From UBA7359 sp964523895 (GTDB taxonomy: Bacteria; Pseudomonadota; Gammaproteobacteria; Eutrophobiales; Eutrophobiaceae), in assembly GCA_964523895.1 (NCBI GenBank), contig CAZGBJ010000013.1:1-64000 (forward strand): a stretch of DNA of 64,000 nt, read 5' to 3'. The notes below the pieces were generated by a model, which was given only the letters and a program-made list of their open reading frames with translations, had not been told where the DNA came from and searched no databases. The translations under genes and the position numbers were made by a program. The stretch's first letter is position 1. Each line of letters begins with the position of its first letter. Positions 24,666 through 34,277 of this stretch are shown one piece after another.

Positions 24666-24926
24666 TTACATTGCTCTTACGTGACTATTTAATCGTGATT
24701 TATGTCTAGCAGCTTTATTTTTGTGAATAATGCCTTTTGAGACCATTGCATCAATAATAGGAGCAGCTGCTTTGTAAGCACTTTGGGCAGTTTCTTTATC
24801 GTTTGCTTCGATGGCGTTGGTTACTTTCTTTATTTGGGTACGAAGCATAGAACGTTGACTCGCATTATGTAGTCGTAGTTTTTCTGACTGACGCGCACGT
24901 TTTTTCGCTGATGCAATATTTGCCAC
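24666..24926 (-). CDS. rpsT: 30S ribosomal protein S20
   Basis: 86 aa, Lys/Arg-rich, starting MANIASAKKRARQSEK as in the family; binds 16S rRNA early in 30S assembly. The start codon is GTG (24926–24924), with AGGAG six nt upstream. In E. coli rpsT also uses a weak start (UUG) linked to autogenous control, so the non-ATG start here may serve a similar purpose (inference). Confidence 0.97.
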   Translation of the reverse strand: MANIASAKKRARQSEKLRLHNASQRSMLRTQIKKVTNAIEANDKETAQSAYKAAAPIIDAMVSKGIIHKNKAARHKSRLNSHVRAM

Positions 24927-24961
24927 TCTTAACTCCTGAATTGGTTCTCTAAAAGCGCGGT

Positions 24962-24990
24962 ATCATGCGGATATTGGGGCAATTTGTCAA
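24962..24990 (-). promoter_or_regulatory. sigma-70 promoter for rpsT
   Basis: On the minus strand, TTGACA (24990–24985), a 17-nt spacer and CATGAT (24967–24962). The start would lie about 30 nt before the GTG. Confidence 0.6.
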
Positions 24991-25109
24991 TCCTTAGACT
25001 GGTCAGTATGTGTTGATATGATATGCTACTCAGAATTAGAATAATTTGAAGTAAAAACAAATAGATAGATGATACATTTAACCATTAATATCGAATATGG
25101 AATAGGACG

Positions 25110-26642
25110 ATGAGTCGTAAGCTACTTAAGTCGACCTTTGCCGTAGGTGGCATGACCACTATCTCGCGTATATTTGGCTTGATACGCGATATTGTGATCG
25201 CACGCCTGTTTGGTGCTGGAGCTGAGGTGGATGCATTTATTGTGGCATTTCGTATCCCTAATTTTTTGCGTCGTTTATTTGCAGAAGGTGGTTTTTCACA
25301 AGCGTTCGTCCCAGTTTTGGCTGAGTATAAAGAACAGCGTGATGGTGCAGCGGTGAAGGCATTAGTGGATCAAACTTCGGCGACACTGGGACTGGTCTTG
25401 TTTTTGGTGACATTGGCCGGCGTTCTCGCCGCACCATTATTGATTATGGTTTTTGCTTCCGGATTTAATGATGCTAAACATGTCATGGCAAGTGATATGT
25501 TAAGAATCACATTTCCCTATATTTTATTTATTTCCTTAACTGCTTTTGCCGGTAGTATTCTTAATACCTATAAGCAATTTGCCGTGCCGGCATTTACCCC
25601 GGTATTGTTAAACCTCTCCTTAATTGCTTGTGCAATCTGGTTGGCTCCGATGATGGATATTCCAATTACAGCATTGGCCTGGGGTGTGTTGATTGCGGGA
25701 ATTGCACAGTTATTTTTTCAATTTCCTTTTTTGTTTCGTCTAAAGCTGTTTCCGAAACCCGCTTTTAATAAAGACAAGCAGGGTGTTAATCGTATTTTGA
25801 AATTGATGTTGCCTACTTTATTTGCCGTTTCGATCGTTCAAATTAATTTACTGGTAGACACAATTTTTGCTTCCTTTCTTGTCGATGGCAGTATTTCCTG
25901 GTTGTATTATTCTGATCGCATGGTTGAATTCCCATTGGGAGTTTTTGGTATTGCTTTAGCCACAGTTTTGTTACCCAATTTATCCAGTGAGCATGCAAAA
26001 AATGCATCAGAAAAGTTTTCCAGTATGCTGGATTGGGCACTTCGTTGGGTCTTTCTAATCGCGATACCGGCGGCAGTTGGATTAGCAGTGCTTGCTGTGC
26101 CAGTGTTGGCGACTTTATTTCAATATGATGAATTCACTACCTATGCAACGATAATGTCTGGAAAAAGTTTATTAGCTTATTCACTTGGTTTACCAGCCTT
26201 CGTTTTGATTAAGATTTTTGCTGCCGGTTTTTTTTCCAGACAAGATACAAAAACACCAGTGAAGGTGGGGGCGATTGCCATGCTTACGAATATTGGATTA
26301 AATTTCTTATTAGTTGGTCCGTTAGCGCATAGTGGTCTGGCGCTGGCTACATCTTTGTCAGCTTGTTTACAGGCGTTATTATTATTTTACTTATTAAAAA
26401 AAGAGGCGGTTTATGTTCCCGCATCGGGTTGGTTTAAGTTTGTGCTGCAAATTTTTATCGCGGTCGCTACTATGGCATTTTTGATCTTTTATTATTCTGC
26501 GGCACATGAGCAGTGGTTTGCCTGGGATATGTTACAGCGAGTATGGGCTTTGAGTTTATGGATAGCTGCTGGCCTGGTTTGTTATTTTGCAGTGCTTTGG
26601 CTGACAGGTCTACGTTGGCAAAACATGACAGCACAGCATTGA
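25110..26642 (+). CDS. murJ: lipid II flippase MurJ
   Basis: 510 aa, about 14 membrane segments, MOP-superfamily flippase that moves lipid II across the inner membrane for peptidoglycan synthesis. The N terminus MSRKLLKSTFAVGGMTTISRIFGLIRD and the motif RIPNFLRRLFAEGGFSQAFVPV are typical of the MviN family. AGGA precedes ATG 25110. The order rpsT (divergent)–murJ–ribF–ileS–lspA–ispH is classic for gammaproteobacteria. Confidence 0.97.
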   Translation: MSRKLLKSTFAVGGMTTISRIFGLIRDIVIARLFGAGAEVDAFIVAFRIPNFLRRLFAEGGFSQAFVPVLAEYKEQRDGAAVKALVDQTSATLGLVLFLVTLAGVLAAPLLIMVFASGFNDAKHVMASDMLRITFPYILFISLTAFAGSILNTYKQFAVPAFTPVLLNLSLIACAIWLAPMMDIPITALAWGVLIAGIAQLFFQFPFLFRLKLFPKPAFNKDKQGVNRILKLMLPTLFAVSIVQINLLVDTIFASFLVDGSISWLYYSDRMVEFPLGVFGIALATVLLPNLSSEHAKNASEKFSSMLDWALRWVFLIAIPAAVGLAVLAVPVLATLFQYDEFTTYATIMSGKSLLAYSLGLPAFVLIKIFAAGFFSRQDTKTPVKVGAIAMLTNIGLNFLLVGPLAHSGLALATSLSACLQALLLFYLLKKEAVYVPASGWFKFVLQIFIAVATMAFLIFYYSAAHEQWFAWDMLQRVWALSLWIAAGLVCYFAVLWLTGLRWQNMTAQH

Positions 26643-26689
26643 TCGGTATAATCCACGGACTCTAAATAAGTGTCCTGAATTATAGACTG

Positions 26690-26790
26690 CATTCACATGA
26701 ATAGAACGCAGACACGCTGTAAATACATCCGTGTAGGCTCGGATGCGGCTTCCTTGCCGCATACGGTCTGCTCATATATTCATGTGAATG
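26690..26790. repeat. 101-bp nested palindromic element between murJ and ribF
   Basis: The ends CATTCACATGAATA (26690–26703) and TATTCATGTGAATG (26777–26790) are perfect inverted repeats. Inside are GCAGAC/GTCTGC and the hairpin GCGGC–6 nt–GCCGC (26745–26760), plus TACATCCGTGTAGG, a relative of the CATCCATG palindromes at 56956 and 59977. No ORF. It looks like an extragenic palindromic repeat. Confidence 0.65.
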
Positions 26791-26840
26791 GAGTCAATAT
26801 TGATGTTGTTCATATATTTGGAACAGTTTTAGGATAACAG

Positions 26841-27776
26841 ATGGAATTTATTCGCGGGCGGGTTAATCTACAACGACAACGAAAAAGTTGTGTTGCGACG
26901 ATAGGAAACTTTGATGGTGTTCATTTAGGACATCAGGCTGTGTTAGAACAATTAAAGAAAAGTGCAAAAAAGTCGGGCTTATTGTCAACGGTCGTTATTT
27001 TTGAACCACAGCCTATTGAATATTTTTCTCCTGACAAAGCGCCTTCACGATTAACGCGTTTACGTGAAAAACTACAGCTGTTTAGTCAATATGATATTGA
27101 CCGGGCTGTTTGTCTTCGCTTTGATGAAAAAATGGCAAATTTATCAGCCAGTGATTTTGTTAGTGAAATTCTGCTTGATGCGCTGGCAGTGAAGCAATTA
27201 ATTATTGGTGATGATTTCCGTTTTGCGAAAAACAGAGAAGGGGACTATCAATATTTGCTCGGTGCGGCTGAGAAAAATGGTTTTGAAGTGAATATGACGA
27301 ATTCATTTACTTCTAATTCCGAGCGTGTCAGTAGTACTTTGATACGACAGGCACTTGCCAGTGGTGATATGGATAAGGCAACGCGGTTGCTAGGACGTCC
27401 TTATCGAATAAGCGGTCGAGTTGTTCATGGCGATAAACGCGGACATAAACTAGGCTTTGCCACTGCGAATATAGAGTTACACCGGTATTTATCTCCGGTA
27501 GTGGGAATATTTTCCGGTCGCGTTTATGGTATAGAAGATATTCCACTTGATGCCGTGATCTATGTTGGCTCAAGACCGGTATATAAAGGTGAGCACGACA
27601 TTTTGGAAATTCACATTCTGGATTTTGATGATGATTTGTATGGTCGTCATCTTCAGGTTGAACTATTGGAAAAATTACGTGGAGATGAACATTTTAACTC
27701 TGAGCAAGAGTTGGTGGCACAAATTAAAATAGATATTGGTAATGCCAAAAACAGCTTAAAGCTAAATATAAAGTAG
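26841..27776 (+). CDS. ribF: bifunctional riboflavin kinase/FAD synthetase
   Basis: 311 aa. The N-terminal nucleotidyltransferase domain has GNFDGVHLGHQAV (about 23–35) and SSTLIRQAL; the C-terminal flavokinase domain has GRVVHGDKRGHKLGFATANI and VLEIHILDFDDDLYG-like elements. It makes FMN and then FAD from riboflavin. AGGA lies 6 nt before ATG 26841. It sits between murJ and ileS, the usual place. Confidence 0.96.
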   Translation: MEFIRGRVNLQRQRKSCVATIGNFDGVHLGHQAVLEQLKKSAKKSGLLSTVVIFEPQPIEYFSPDKAPSRLTRLREKLQLFSQYDIDRAVCLRFDEKMANLSASDFVSEILLDALAVKQLIIGDDFRFAKNREGDYQYLLGAAEKNGFEVNMTNSFTSNSERVSSTLIRQALASGDMDKATRLLGRPYRISGRVVHGDKRGHKLGFATANIELHRYLSPVVGIFSGRVYGIEDIPLDAVIYVGSRPVYKGEHDILEIHILDFDDDLYGRHLQVELLEKLRGDEHFNSEQELVAQIKIDIGNAKNSLKLNIK

Positions 27777-27799
27777 AGAGCTTTGCACGAAACAAACCT

Positions 27800-27889
27800 C
27801 GTCATCCCGGTATGCTTTTGAGCCGGGATCCAGTGACTTCAAATGCTGAAAAATTACTGGATTCCCGCTAGAAGCATGCGGGAATGACG
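27800..27889. repeat. CGTCATCCCGG…ATCCAG palindromic repeat pair
   Basis: Two inverted arms, 27800–27834 and 27856–27889, both with outer CGTCAT and inner ATCCAGT-like ends, separated by 21 nt. Each arm is itself a hairpin (CCCGG…CCGGG and CCCGC…GCGGG). This matches the widespread CGTCATTCCCGC-type intergenic repeat and resembles the ends of the GIY-YIG element at 13769–14133. Confidence 0.7.
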
Positions 27890-28007
27890 AAGTCTTTGTT
27901 ATTATAGTTAGGAACTTATGTAGACATGATTGTGGCTGATCAGATTTTATATTTTTAATTATTTGAAGCTTTAAATACCAGGTTATAAATAACAACAAAT
28001 TAAACTA

Positions 28008-30815
28008 ATGACGAATTATAAAGACACACTTAACTTGCCTAAGACAGGTTTTCCAATGAAGGGAAACCTTGCTCAGCGTGAACCGGAAATATTAAAACAT
28101 TGGCAAGAGAATGATCTCTATGGACAGATACGGCAAAAACGAGAAGGGGCCAAAAAATTTATTTTGCATGATGGTCCTCCTTATGCAAACGGTGACATTC
28201 ATATTGGTCATGCGGTTAATAAAATTCTTAAGGACATTATTGTTAAGTCACAAAGTTTAAATGGTTTTGATGCACCTTATGTTCCGGGTTGGGATTGTCA
28301 TGGCTTGCCGATTGAATTACAGGTAGAAAAGAAAATTGGTAAAGCCGGAGTAAAGGTTGAAGCGGATAAATTTCGACATGCTTGTCGTGAATATGCTTTA
28401 AAACAAGTGGATAAACAGCGTACAGACTTCAAACGTTTGGGTGTGTTAGGTGATTGGGAAAAACCTTATCTAACAATGAATTTTAAAACTGAGGCAAATA
28501 TTGTTCGAGCCTTGGGCAAGATTATTTCTGCAGGGCATTTACATAAAGGTGTTAAACCAGTGCATTGGTGTACTGATTGTGGTTCAGCATTAGCTGAAGC
28601 TGAAGTCGAACACGAAGATAAACAATCTCCTGCAATTGATGTCCGATTCCGTTCAACGGATCAAGCTGAGCTATTAAAATGTTTTGATGCGGATGCGGAT
28701 GTTAAATCTGTTTCTATCGTTATCTGGACAACAACTCCCTGGACCTTGCCTGCTAATCAGGCGGTCGCTGTTAATTCAGAATATGATTATGTATTAGTGC
28801 AAGTGGATGATGAGGCGCTGATATTGGCTGAGGGCTTATATAAGGACGTACTCTCTCGTTGTGAGATTGAAAATTTCAAACTTATAGGGTCTTGCAAGGG
28901 TTCTAAACTTGAAGGCTTGAAGTTTCAGCATCCATTTTACGACAGAGTTGTTCCGATTATCTTGGGTGATCATGTTACCTTGGAAGCAGGTACCGGTGCG
29001 GTACATACAGCGCCAGGTCATGGTCAAGATGACTATGTTGTTGGTCAACGTTACGGTTTGGAAATCGATAATCCTGTTGCAGATAATGGTTGCTTCTTAC
29101 CGAATACAGAATTATTTGCTGGAGAACATGTGTTTAAAGCCAATGCCTCAGTATTAAATGTATTGGAAGAAAGAGGGGCGTTATTACACCATGAGGATTT
29201 ATTGCATAGCTATCCACATTGTTGGCGACATAAAACACCCATTATATTTCGCGCGACACCGCAATGGTTTATTAGTATGGACGGAAATGAATTACGACAA
29301 CAGGCAATAACTGCAATCAAGGATGTTAAATGGCAACCATCATGGGGTGAAGAACGTATTCATGGCATGATTGAAAATCGTCCGGATTGGTGTATCTCGC
29401 GTCAGCGTACATGGGGTGTGCCTATTGCTGTATTTATTAATAGAGAAACACAGGAACCACATCCAAATACGGCAGAGTTAATTGAAAAGGTTGCCGAGTT
29501 GATTGAAGAAAAGGGTATTGATGCCTGGTTTGATTTAGATGCAGCAACTCTTCTTGGTGAAGAGTCAGAACAATATAGCAAGATAATAGACACATTGGAT
29601 GTCTGGTTTGATTCAGGCGTCACACATGACACCGTGTTAAATACCGATGAACGTTTAAGTTCTCCAGCTGATCTTTATCTTGAAGGTTCAGATCAACATC
29701 GTGGCTGGTTTCAATCTTCACTTCTTACCTCCATTGCAATGAATAATGGAGAGAAGCCATATAAAACAGTTTTGACTCATGGTTTTGTTGTTGATGCCAA
29801 AGGCATGAAAATGTCAAAGTCGAAAGGCAATGTTGTTGCACCACAGAAAGTAATGAATGTATTAGGTGCGGATGTGCTTCGTTTATGGGTGGCTGCAACG
29901 GATTATAGTACCGAGATGAGTGTTTCGGATGAGATTCTTAAACGAACCTCCGATGCGTATCGACGTTTTCGAAATACTGCACGCTATTTGCTTTCTAATC
30001 TTGATGGCTTTAATCCCGAGAAAAATATTGTTGCTTATGAAGATATGCTGGATCTGGATAAGTGGGCTATTGAACATGCTGTACGATTACAGAAAGAAAT
30101 TATTATTGCTTATGATAATTATGAATTTCATTTGATCTATCAACTACTACATCAATTTTGCGTGGTAGAAATGGGTGGTTTTTATCTTGATATTGTTAAA
30201 GATAGACAATACACAACACCTGAAGATAGTTTAGCAAGGCGTTCGGGACAAACAGCAATGTATCATCTTGTAGAAATGATGGTTCGCTGGTTGGCACCAA
30301 TCTTGAGTTTTACTGCTGCTGAAATATGGAAACATATTCCTGAAAACAGAAATGAGTCAGTCTTTTTTGAAACGTGGTATGAATTGGAAATAAATGAATC
30401 CAAATCTAAAGAAAGACAATCTCGTTGGAATGCCATTATCTCGATTCGTGACGAAGTAAATAAACAGCTTGAAAAGTTGCGAGTAGATAAAGTAATAGGT
30501 GGCTCTCTGGATGCAGAAGTTGAACTTTATTGTAATGATGATGTTAAAAAACAACTTGAAGCGTTAAGTGATGAATGTCGTTTTGTTTTAATTACGTCCT
30601 ATGCGCGATTACACGCTATTGATGAAAAACCATCAGAAGCAATTGAGTCAGAAATTCCGGGTTTATATATTCAGGTCACCGCATCAAAACATAATAAATG
30701 TGTTCGGTGTTGGCATCACCGTGAAGATGTAGGTAGCCATGAGAAACATCCAGAGTTATGTGAACGCTGTATCAATAACGTTGATGGTGAAGGAGAAAGC
30801 AGACGATATGCCTGA
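28008..30815 (+). CDS. ileS: isoleucyl-tRNA synthetase
   Basis: 935 aa, class I synthetase. The HIGH motif is in PPYANGDIHIGHAVN (about 58–72), KMSKS is in GMKMSKSKGN (about 603–612), and the C-terminal zinc finger has CVRCWHH…CERC. The editing CP1 domain lies between. It charges tRNA-Ile. The ribosome binding site of ATG 28008 is weak. Its stop overlaps the lspA start by 8 nt, indicating coupling. Confidence 0.98.
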   Translation: MTNYKDTLNLPKTGFPMKGNLAQREPEILKHWQENDLYGQIRQKREGAKKFILHDGPPYANGDIHIGHAVNKILKDIIVKSQSLNGFDAPYVPGWDCHGLPIELQVEKKIGKAGVKVEADKFRHACREYALKQVDKQRTDFKRLGVLGDWEKPYLTMNFKTEANIVRALGKIISAGHLHKGVKPVHWCTDCGSALAEAEVEHEDKQSPAIDVRFRSTDQAELLKCFDADADVKSVSIVIWTTTPWTLPANQAVAVNSEYDYVLVQVDDEALILAEGLYKDVLSRCEIENFKLIGSCKGSKLEGLKFQHPFYDRVVPIILGDHVTLEAGTGAVHTAPGHGQDDYVVGQRYGLEIDNPVADNGCFLPNTELFAGEHVFKANASVLNVLEERGALLHHEDLLHSYPHCWRHKTPIIFRATPQWFISMDGNELRQQAITAIKDVKWQPSWGEERIHGMIENRPDWCISRQRTWGVPIAVFINRETQEPHPNTAELIEKVAELIEEKGIDAWFDLDAATLLGEESEQYSKIIDTLDVWFDSGVTHDTVLNTDERLSSPADLYLEGSDQHRGWFQSSLLTSIAMNNGEKPYKTVLTHGFVVDAKGMKMSKSKGNVVAPQKVMNVLGADVLRLWVAATDYSTEMSVSDEILKRTSDAYRRFRNTARYLLSNLDGFNPEKNIVAYEDMLDLDKWAIEHAVRLQKEIIIAYDNYEFHLIYQLLHQFCVVEMGGFYLDIVKDRQYTTPEDSLARRSGQTAMYHLVEMMVRWLAPILSFTAAEIWKHIPENRNESVFFETWYELEINESKSKERQSRWNAIISIRDEVNKQLEKLRVDKVIGGSLDAEVELYCNDDVKKQLEALSDECRFVLITSYARLHAIDEKPSEAIESEIPGLYIQVTASKHNKCVRCWHHREDVGSHEKHPELCERCINNVDGEGESRRYA

Positions 30816-31320
30816 TATAAAGGAAGGGATGTTTAAAGGTTTGGCATTATCCTTTGTTATTGTCGTTCTTGATCAATTAACAAAATCCTATGCTGCTCAG
30901 GAATTGATGCTTTATCAGTCACATCCTGTTTTTCCCGGCGTCAATTTTACTCTAATGCATAATACCGGCGCCGCATTCAGCTTTTTAAGTGACGCAGGCG
31001 GTTGGCAGCGAGTGTTTTTTATCACATTAGCTTCTGCTGTCAGTTTGTTTATCCTAATTTGGATGTACGGTCTTTCTGAAAAAAAGAAATGGTTGTTTTT
31101 TGCATTAGCTTTTGTACTTGGCGGTGCGATAGGGAATTTATGGGATAGAATTACTTTAGGCTATGTTATTGACTTTATTGATGTTTCTCTAAGTTTTCTG
31201 CCATGGCGACTTTTTAATCCGTGGCCAGCCTTTAATATTGCCGATTCAGCCATATTTATTGGAGCAATAATGTTGATTATTGATGCTATCTGGCTTGATG
31301 ATAGTGAGAATGAAAGTTAA
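30808..31320 (+). CDS. lspA: lipoprotein signal peptidase II
   Basis: 170 aa with four membrane helices. It cleaves prolipoprotein signal peptides ahead of the lipidated cysteine. The family motifs NTGAAFSFL, GGAIGNLWDR and FNIADSAIFIG are present; the catalytic aspartates are in VIDFID and NIADS. ATG 30808 overlaps the end of ileS; an alternative ATG at 30829 lies very close to AGGAAGGG and would give 163 aa. Both fit family length. No fkpB lies between lspA and ispH, unlike E. coli. Confidence 0.95.
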   Translation: MPDIKEGMFKGLALSFVIVVLDQLTKSYAAQELMLYQSHPVFPGVNFTLMHNTGAAFSFLSDAGGWQRVFFITLASAVSLFILIWMYGLSEKKKWLFFALAFVLGGAIGNLWDRITLGYVIDFIDVSLSFLPWRLFNPWPAFNIADSAIFIGAIMLIIDAIWLDDSENES

Positions 31321-31397
31321 GTAGTGGTATCATTCACTTAATTATTAGTTACTATTAAAAAGTATATAAAATTAGAATTCGATTACAGGATAACAAG

Positions 31398-32354
31398 ATG
31401 CAAATATTACTCGCTAATCCACGTGGTTTTTGTGCCGGTGTAGACCGTGCTATAGAAATTGTTGAAAGAGCCTTGGAATTATTTGGTGCGCCAGTCTATG
31501 TTCGTCACGAAGTTGTGCATAATAAATATGTGGTGCATTCATTAAGAGAAAAAGGCGCGGTATTTGTCGAAGAACTGGATGAAGTTCCTGATGATTCAAC
31601 GGTTATTTTTAGTGCGCATGGCGTATCAAAAGCAGTGCGAGAAGAAGCCGCTCGCCGATCTCTCAGGGTATTTGATGCGATTTGTCCATTGGTAACTAAA
31701 GTACATATGGAAGTAGGGAAATATCAGGATGAAGAAAGAGAATGCATTTTAATTGGGCACGAAGGTCATCCCGAAGTAGAAGGGACTATAGGGCAGTATA
31801 AATTACCAAAGAATGGTAATGGCGGAATGTATTTAGTTGAGTCAGTTGAAAACGTACTGAAACTAAAAGTAAAAAATCCAGACACGCTAGCCTTTGTTAC
31901 TCAAACAACCTTATCGATGGATGATACCGCTGAAGTTATTGATGCATTAAGAAAACGGTTTCCAAAAATTGATGGACCTAAGAAAGAAGATATTTGCTAT
32001 GCCACTCAAAACAGACAGGATGCCGTTAAAAATCTGGTGTCAAAATGTGATTTAATTTTAGTTGTTGGTTCACCCAATAGTTCTAATTCAACTCGATTAA
32101 TGGAGTTATCTCAAAAAGTTGGTGTTCCAGCCTACTTAATTGATGATGCTTCAGAAATTGAAAGAAAGTGGTTAGACGGTATAGAAAATATTGGTTTAAC
32201 TGCAGGTGCGTCAGCGCCAGAAATACTGGTAGAAGAAGTTATACGCCAATTAAAAGAGTGGGGAGCCGATATGGTAGAAGAAAATCCCGGGATCACCGAG
32301 CGCGTTGTGTTCTCTTTGCCGAAAGAGCTTCTTCAAGAAAGAGATATTGCTTAA
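31398..32354 (+). CDS. ispH: 4-hydroxy-3-methylbut-2-enyl diphosphate reductase
   Basis: 318 aa. Last enzyme of the MEP pathway, giving isopentenyl and dimethylallyl diphosphate, the precursors used by IspB and by hopanoid synthesis. Cluster cysteines are seen at NPRGFCAGVD (Cys12), DAICPLV (about 96) and DICYATQNRQ (about 196). AGGA precedes ATG at 7 nt. The 77-nt gap to lspA may hold its own promoter. Confidence 0.97.
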   Translation: MQILLANPRGFCAGVDRAIEIVERALELFGAPVYVRHEVVHNKYVVHSLREKGAVFVEELDEVPDDSTVIFSAHGVSKAVREEAARRSLRVFDAICPLVTKVHMEVGKYQDEERECILIGHEGHPEVEGTIGQYKLPKNGNGGMYLVESVENVLKLKVKNPDTLAFVTQTTLSMDDTAEVIDALRKRFPKIDGPKKEDICYATQNRQDAVKNLVSKCDLILVVGSPNSSNSTRLMELSQKVGVPAYLIDDASEIERKWLDGIENIGLTAGASAPEILVEEVIRQLKEWGADMVEENPGITERVVFSLPKELLQERDIA

Positions 32355-32400
32355 AAACCGACATTATACCGGTAGCACTATTCACCAGTTATATGTGTGG

Positions 32401-32880
32401 CTATTTTTTTTCCAGCCGTAGTGCTTCTTCTTTTATCACGCTTTCAAGTTTTGAACGATTGTAGCCTTTAAGCATATTATCGCCGATTACAACGAATGGA
32501 ACTCGAAGTTCGCCTGCCAGTTCTTTTAATTTATTCTGTTGTTCCAGATTATTTTCAAGATTAATAACGTTAAGCTTGATTCCTAAGGAACTTAGATACT
32601 CTTTGGCATCATCACAAGCCGCGCAACCTTCAGATATTAAATAAATAGTTGCGGAGACATTTTCGAGATTAACTTCTCCTTCAGTTTCTTCTCCCGTAGA
32701 GCCTTTTCCTGTAGAGAGGCTTTTTTCTCCAATAACTGAATATCCAGCAGGACAGGTTTTGGCAAAGGTTTTATTACCTTGTTCATCTTCACATTCAACA
32801 ATTTTAACTGCAGCCATAATTCCTGAACTAAAGCAGAAAACAAGAGTCATCATTATTATACTTACAACTGTTCTTTTCAT
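32401..32880 (-). CDS. periplasmic DUF4124–glutaredoxin-like protein
   Basis: 159 aa with a signal peptide (about 1–23). A short DUF4124-like segment (about 26–48) precedes a linker and a glutaredoxin/thioredoxin-like domain with Cys86-Ala-Ala-Cys89 and the cis-Pro region RVPFVVIGD. The paired active-site cysteines suggest a thiol-disulfide function in the envelope; the partner is unknown. GGAG lies 6 nt before ATG. It is convergent with ispH and divergent from the DUF4124 gene at 33022. Confidence 0.82.
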   Translation of the reverse strand: MKRTVVSIIMMTLVFCFSSGIMAAVKIVECEDEQGNKTFAKTCPAGYSVIGEKSLSTGKGSTGEETEGEVNLENVSATIYLISEGCAACDDAKEYLSSLGIKLNVINLENNLEQQNKLKELAGELRVPFVVIGDNMLKGYNRSKLESVIKEEALRLEKK

Positions 32881-33021
32881 GAGATTCTCCTAAGTTAAAT
32901 TAGTTGAGGAAAAACATTTCGATTTTCAAATAAATTTTGGTTTAAATCAATCAATTAGGTACTATAATCTAATTCACATTCTAGTATTATACACGTTAAT
33001 GTAACTATGGATTAAATAAAA

Positions 33022-33474
33022 ATGTGTGATTCAAACATAAAAATAAATATTGCTTTAATAATGCTTTTTTTTAGTTCGGTTACTGCTGCCGAGATGTATA
33101 AATGGGTTGATGAGAATGGGGATACACATTATTCACAGGCTCCGCCAGTTTCGGACGTAAAAGTAGAGACTATAGAGCCGCCACGTTCTGTCGATACAGA
33201 GAGTGCGCAGAAAGAGTTACAAAGAAAGCTGGAAAAAATAAATGCAATAACAGATAAAAGATTGCTTGCCAAAGAAGAAATGGAAAAAGAGGAAGCAGAA
33301 GCAGAAAAAACAAAAGAAAAATGTGAACAATTAAACAAACGATTAACCTCTTTGCTAGTGAGACCCAGAGCAAACAAGACTGATGAAGAAGGTAACTTAG
33401 TCAGAATGGGAGAAGAAGAAAGACAAAAAGACATAAAAGACACAACTCAACAAATCAAGGAGAAATGTAGTTAA
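33022..33474 (+). CDS. DUF4124-domain periplasmic protein
   Basis: 150 aa. Signal peptide about 1–22, then DUF4124 (MYKWVDENGDTHYSQAPP, about 24–41), then a charged coiled-coil-like stretch rich in Glu and Lys (about 60–110). DUF4124 proteins are common secreted proteins of gammaproteobacteria with no proven role. Its stop lies 11 nt from the end of the convergent 33486 gene. Confidence 0.8.
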   Translation: MCDSNIKINIALIMLFFSSVTAAEMYKWVDENGDTHYSQAPPVSDVKVETIEPPRSVDTESAQKELQRKLEKINAITDKRLLAKEEMEKEEAEAEKTKEKCEQLNKRLTSLLVRPRANKTDEEGNLVRMGEEERQKDIKDTTQQIKEKCS

Positions 33475-33485
33475 TTAATAGCAGA

Positions 33486-34250
33486 TTAGTTAACACTGTC
33501 CTGAACTTGTACGTTATTAGTTTCTACTTCTGCTTTTGCAACAGGAACCACATCATAAGCTCTGGATAAGACTCCTAATATCAGTTCCCCTCGTGGGGTA
33601 TCGTAATGTTTTTTAGCAAGAGAAATTAAAGATTCTTTTGCTGCTGAATTCCCCATAAACGCCAGTGATGAAACACCAATCTGGGTTAGATAGCGATTAT
33701 TGCTGTCTGCCATCTCTTCTAAATATGGAACATCAATAGGGTCGCCATTTAAGCCCAACGCAACTAGCACTTGTCCACGATTAAGCTCGAGATCATCGTA
33801 CTTAAATGATCGGATGTAATCTCTGAGAGGTTTACTTTTAAGAATATCAATTCGGTTAATTGTGCTTGCTAATGCAATACGAACAGGTGCTTGCTTAATT
33901 AGTTCCCAATTAATGCCTGGAGTTTCATCAACTTCAAGATGCCACATTTTATATAATAAATTATAAACACCGGTATGCCACTTCATTGCATAAAGCGCAT
34001 GTATAGCATTTACTAATTGAGTTGTATCATTTGTGGAAAGTGCTTGTGTAACTTGTTTTAGAGTTGCCTTGCCAGAATAAATTTTGTCATAAAGCTGTCT
34101 AAAAGAAGGAGGCTTCTTTTGAGAATTATTTGATGATTCTTTATTAACAACCTCTGCATTCTGTGTAGGTTCAGCACTAACATAACTTACATTAAGGCAA
34201 CTTGTTGTTAAAAATAAAAAAGCTACGGCGTAATTAATATTTCTAGACAT
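33486..34250 (-). CDS. secreted helical-repeat protein downstream of pilE
   Basis: 254 aa with an N-terminal signal peptide (about 1–26; a Cys at residue 18 lies within the hydrophobic stretch). The body is mostly helical and reads like HEAT-type repeats (for example VPYLEEMADSNNRYLTQIGVSSLAFMG), though no family is certain. It is 27 nt downstream of pilE on the same strand and could be the last gene of the pilin operon. A periplasmic scaffold or pilus-associated role is only suggested by position. Confidence 0.7.
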   Translation of the reverse strand: MSRNINYAVAFLFLTTSCLNVSYVSAEPTQNAEVVNKESSNNSQKKPPSFRQLYDKIYSGKATLKQVTQALSTNDTTQLVNAIHALYAMKWHTGVYNLLYKMWHLEVDETPGINWELIKQAPVRIALASTINRIDILKSKPLRDYIRSFKYDDLELNRGQVLVALGLNGDPIDVPYLEEMADSNNRYLTQIGVSSLAFMGNSAAKESLISLAKKHYDTPRGELILGVLSRAYDVVPVAKAEVETNNVQVQDSVN

Positions 34251-34277
34251 AAGCTGCTTAAAAATAGTACGACTTTA

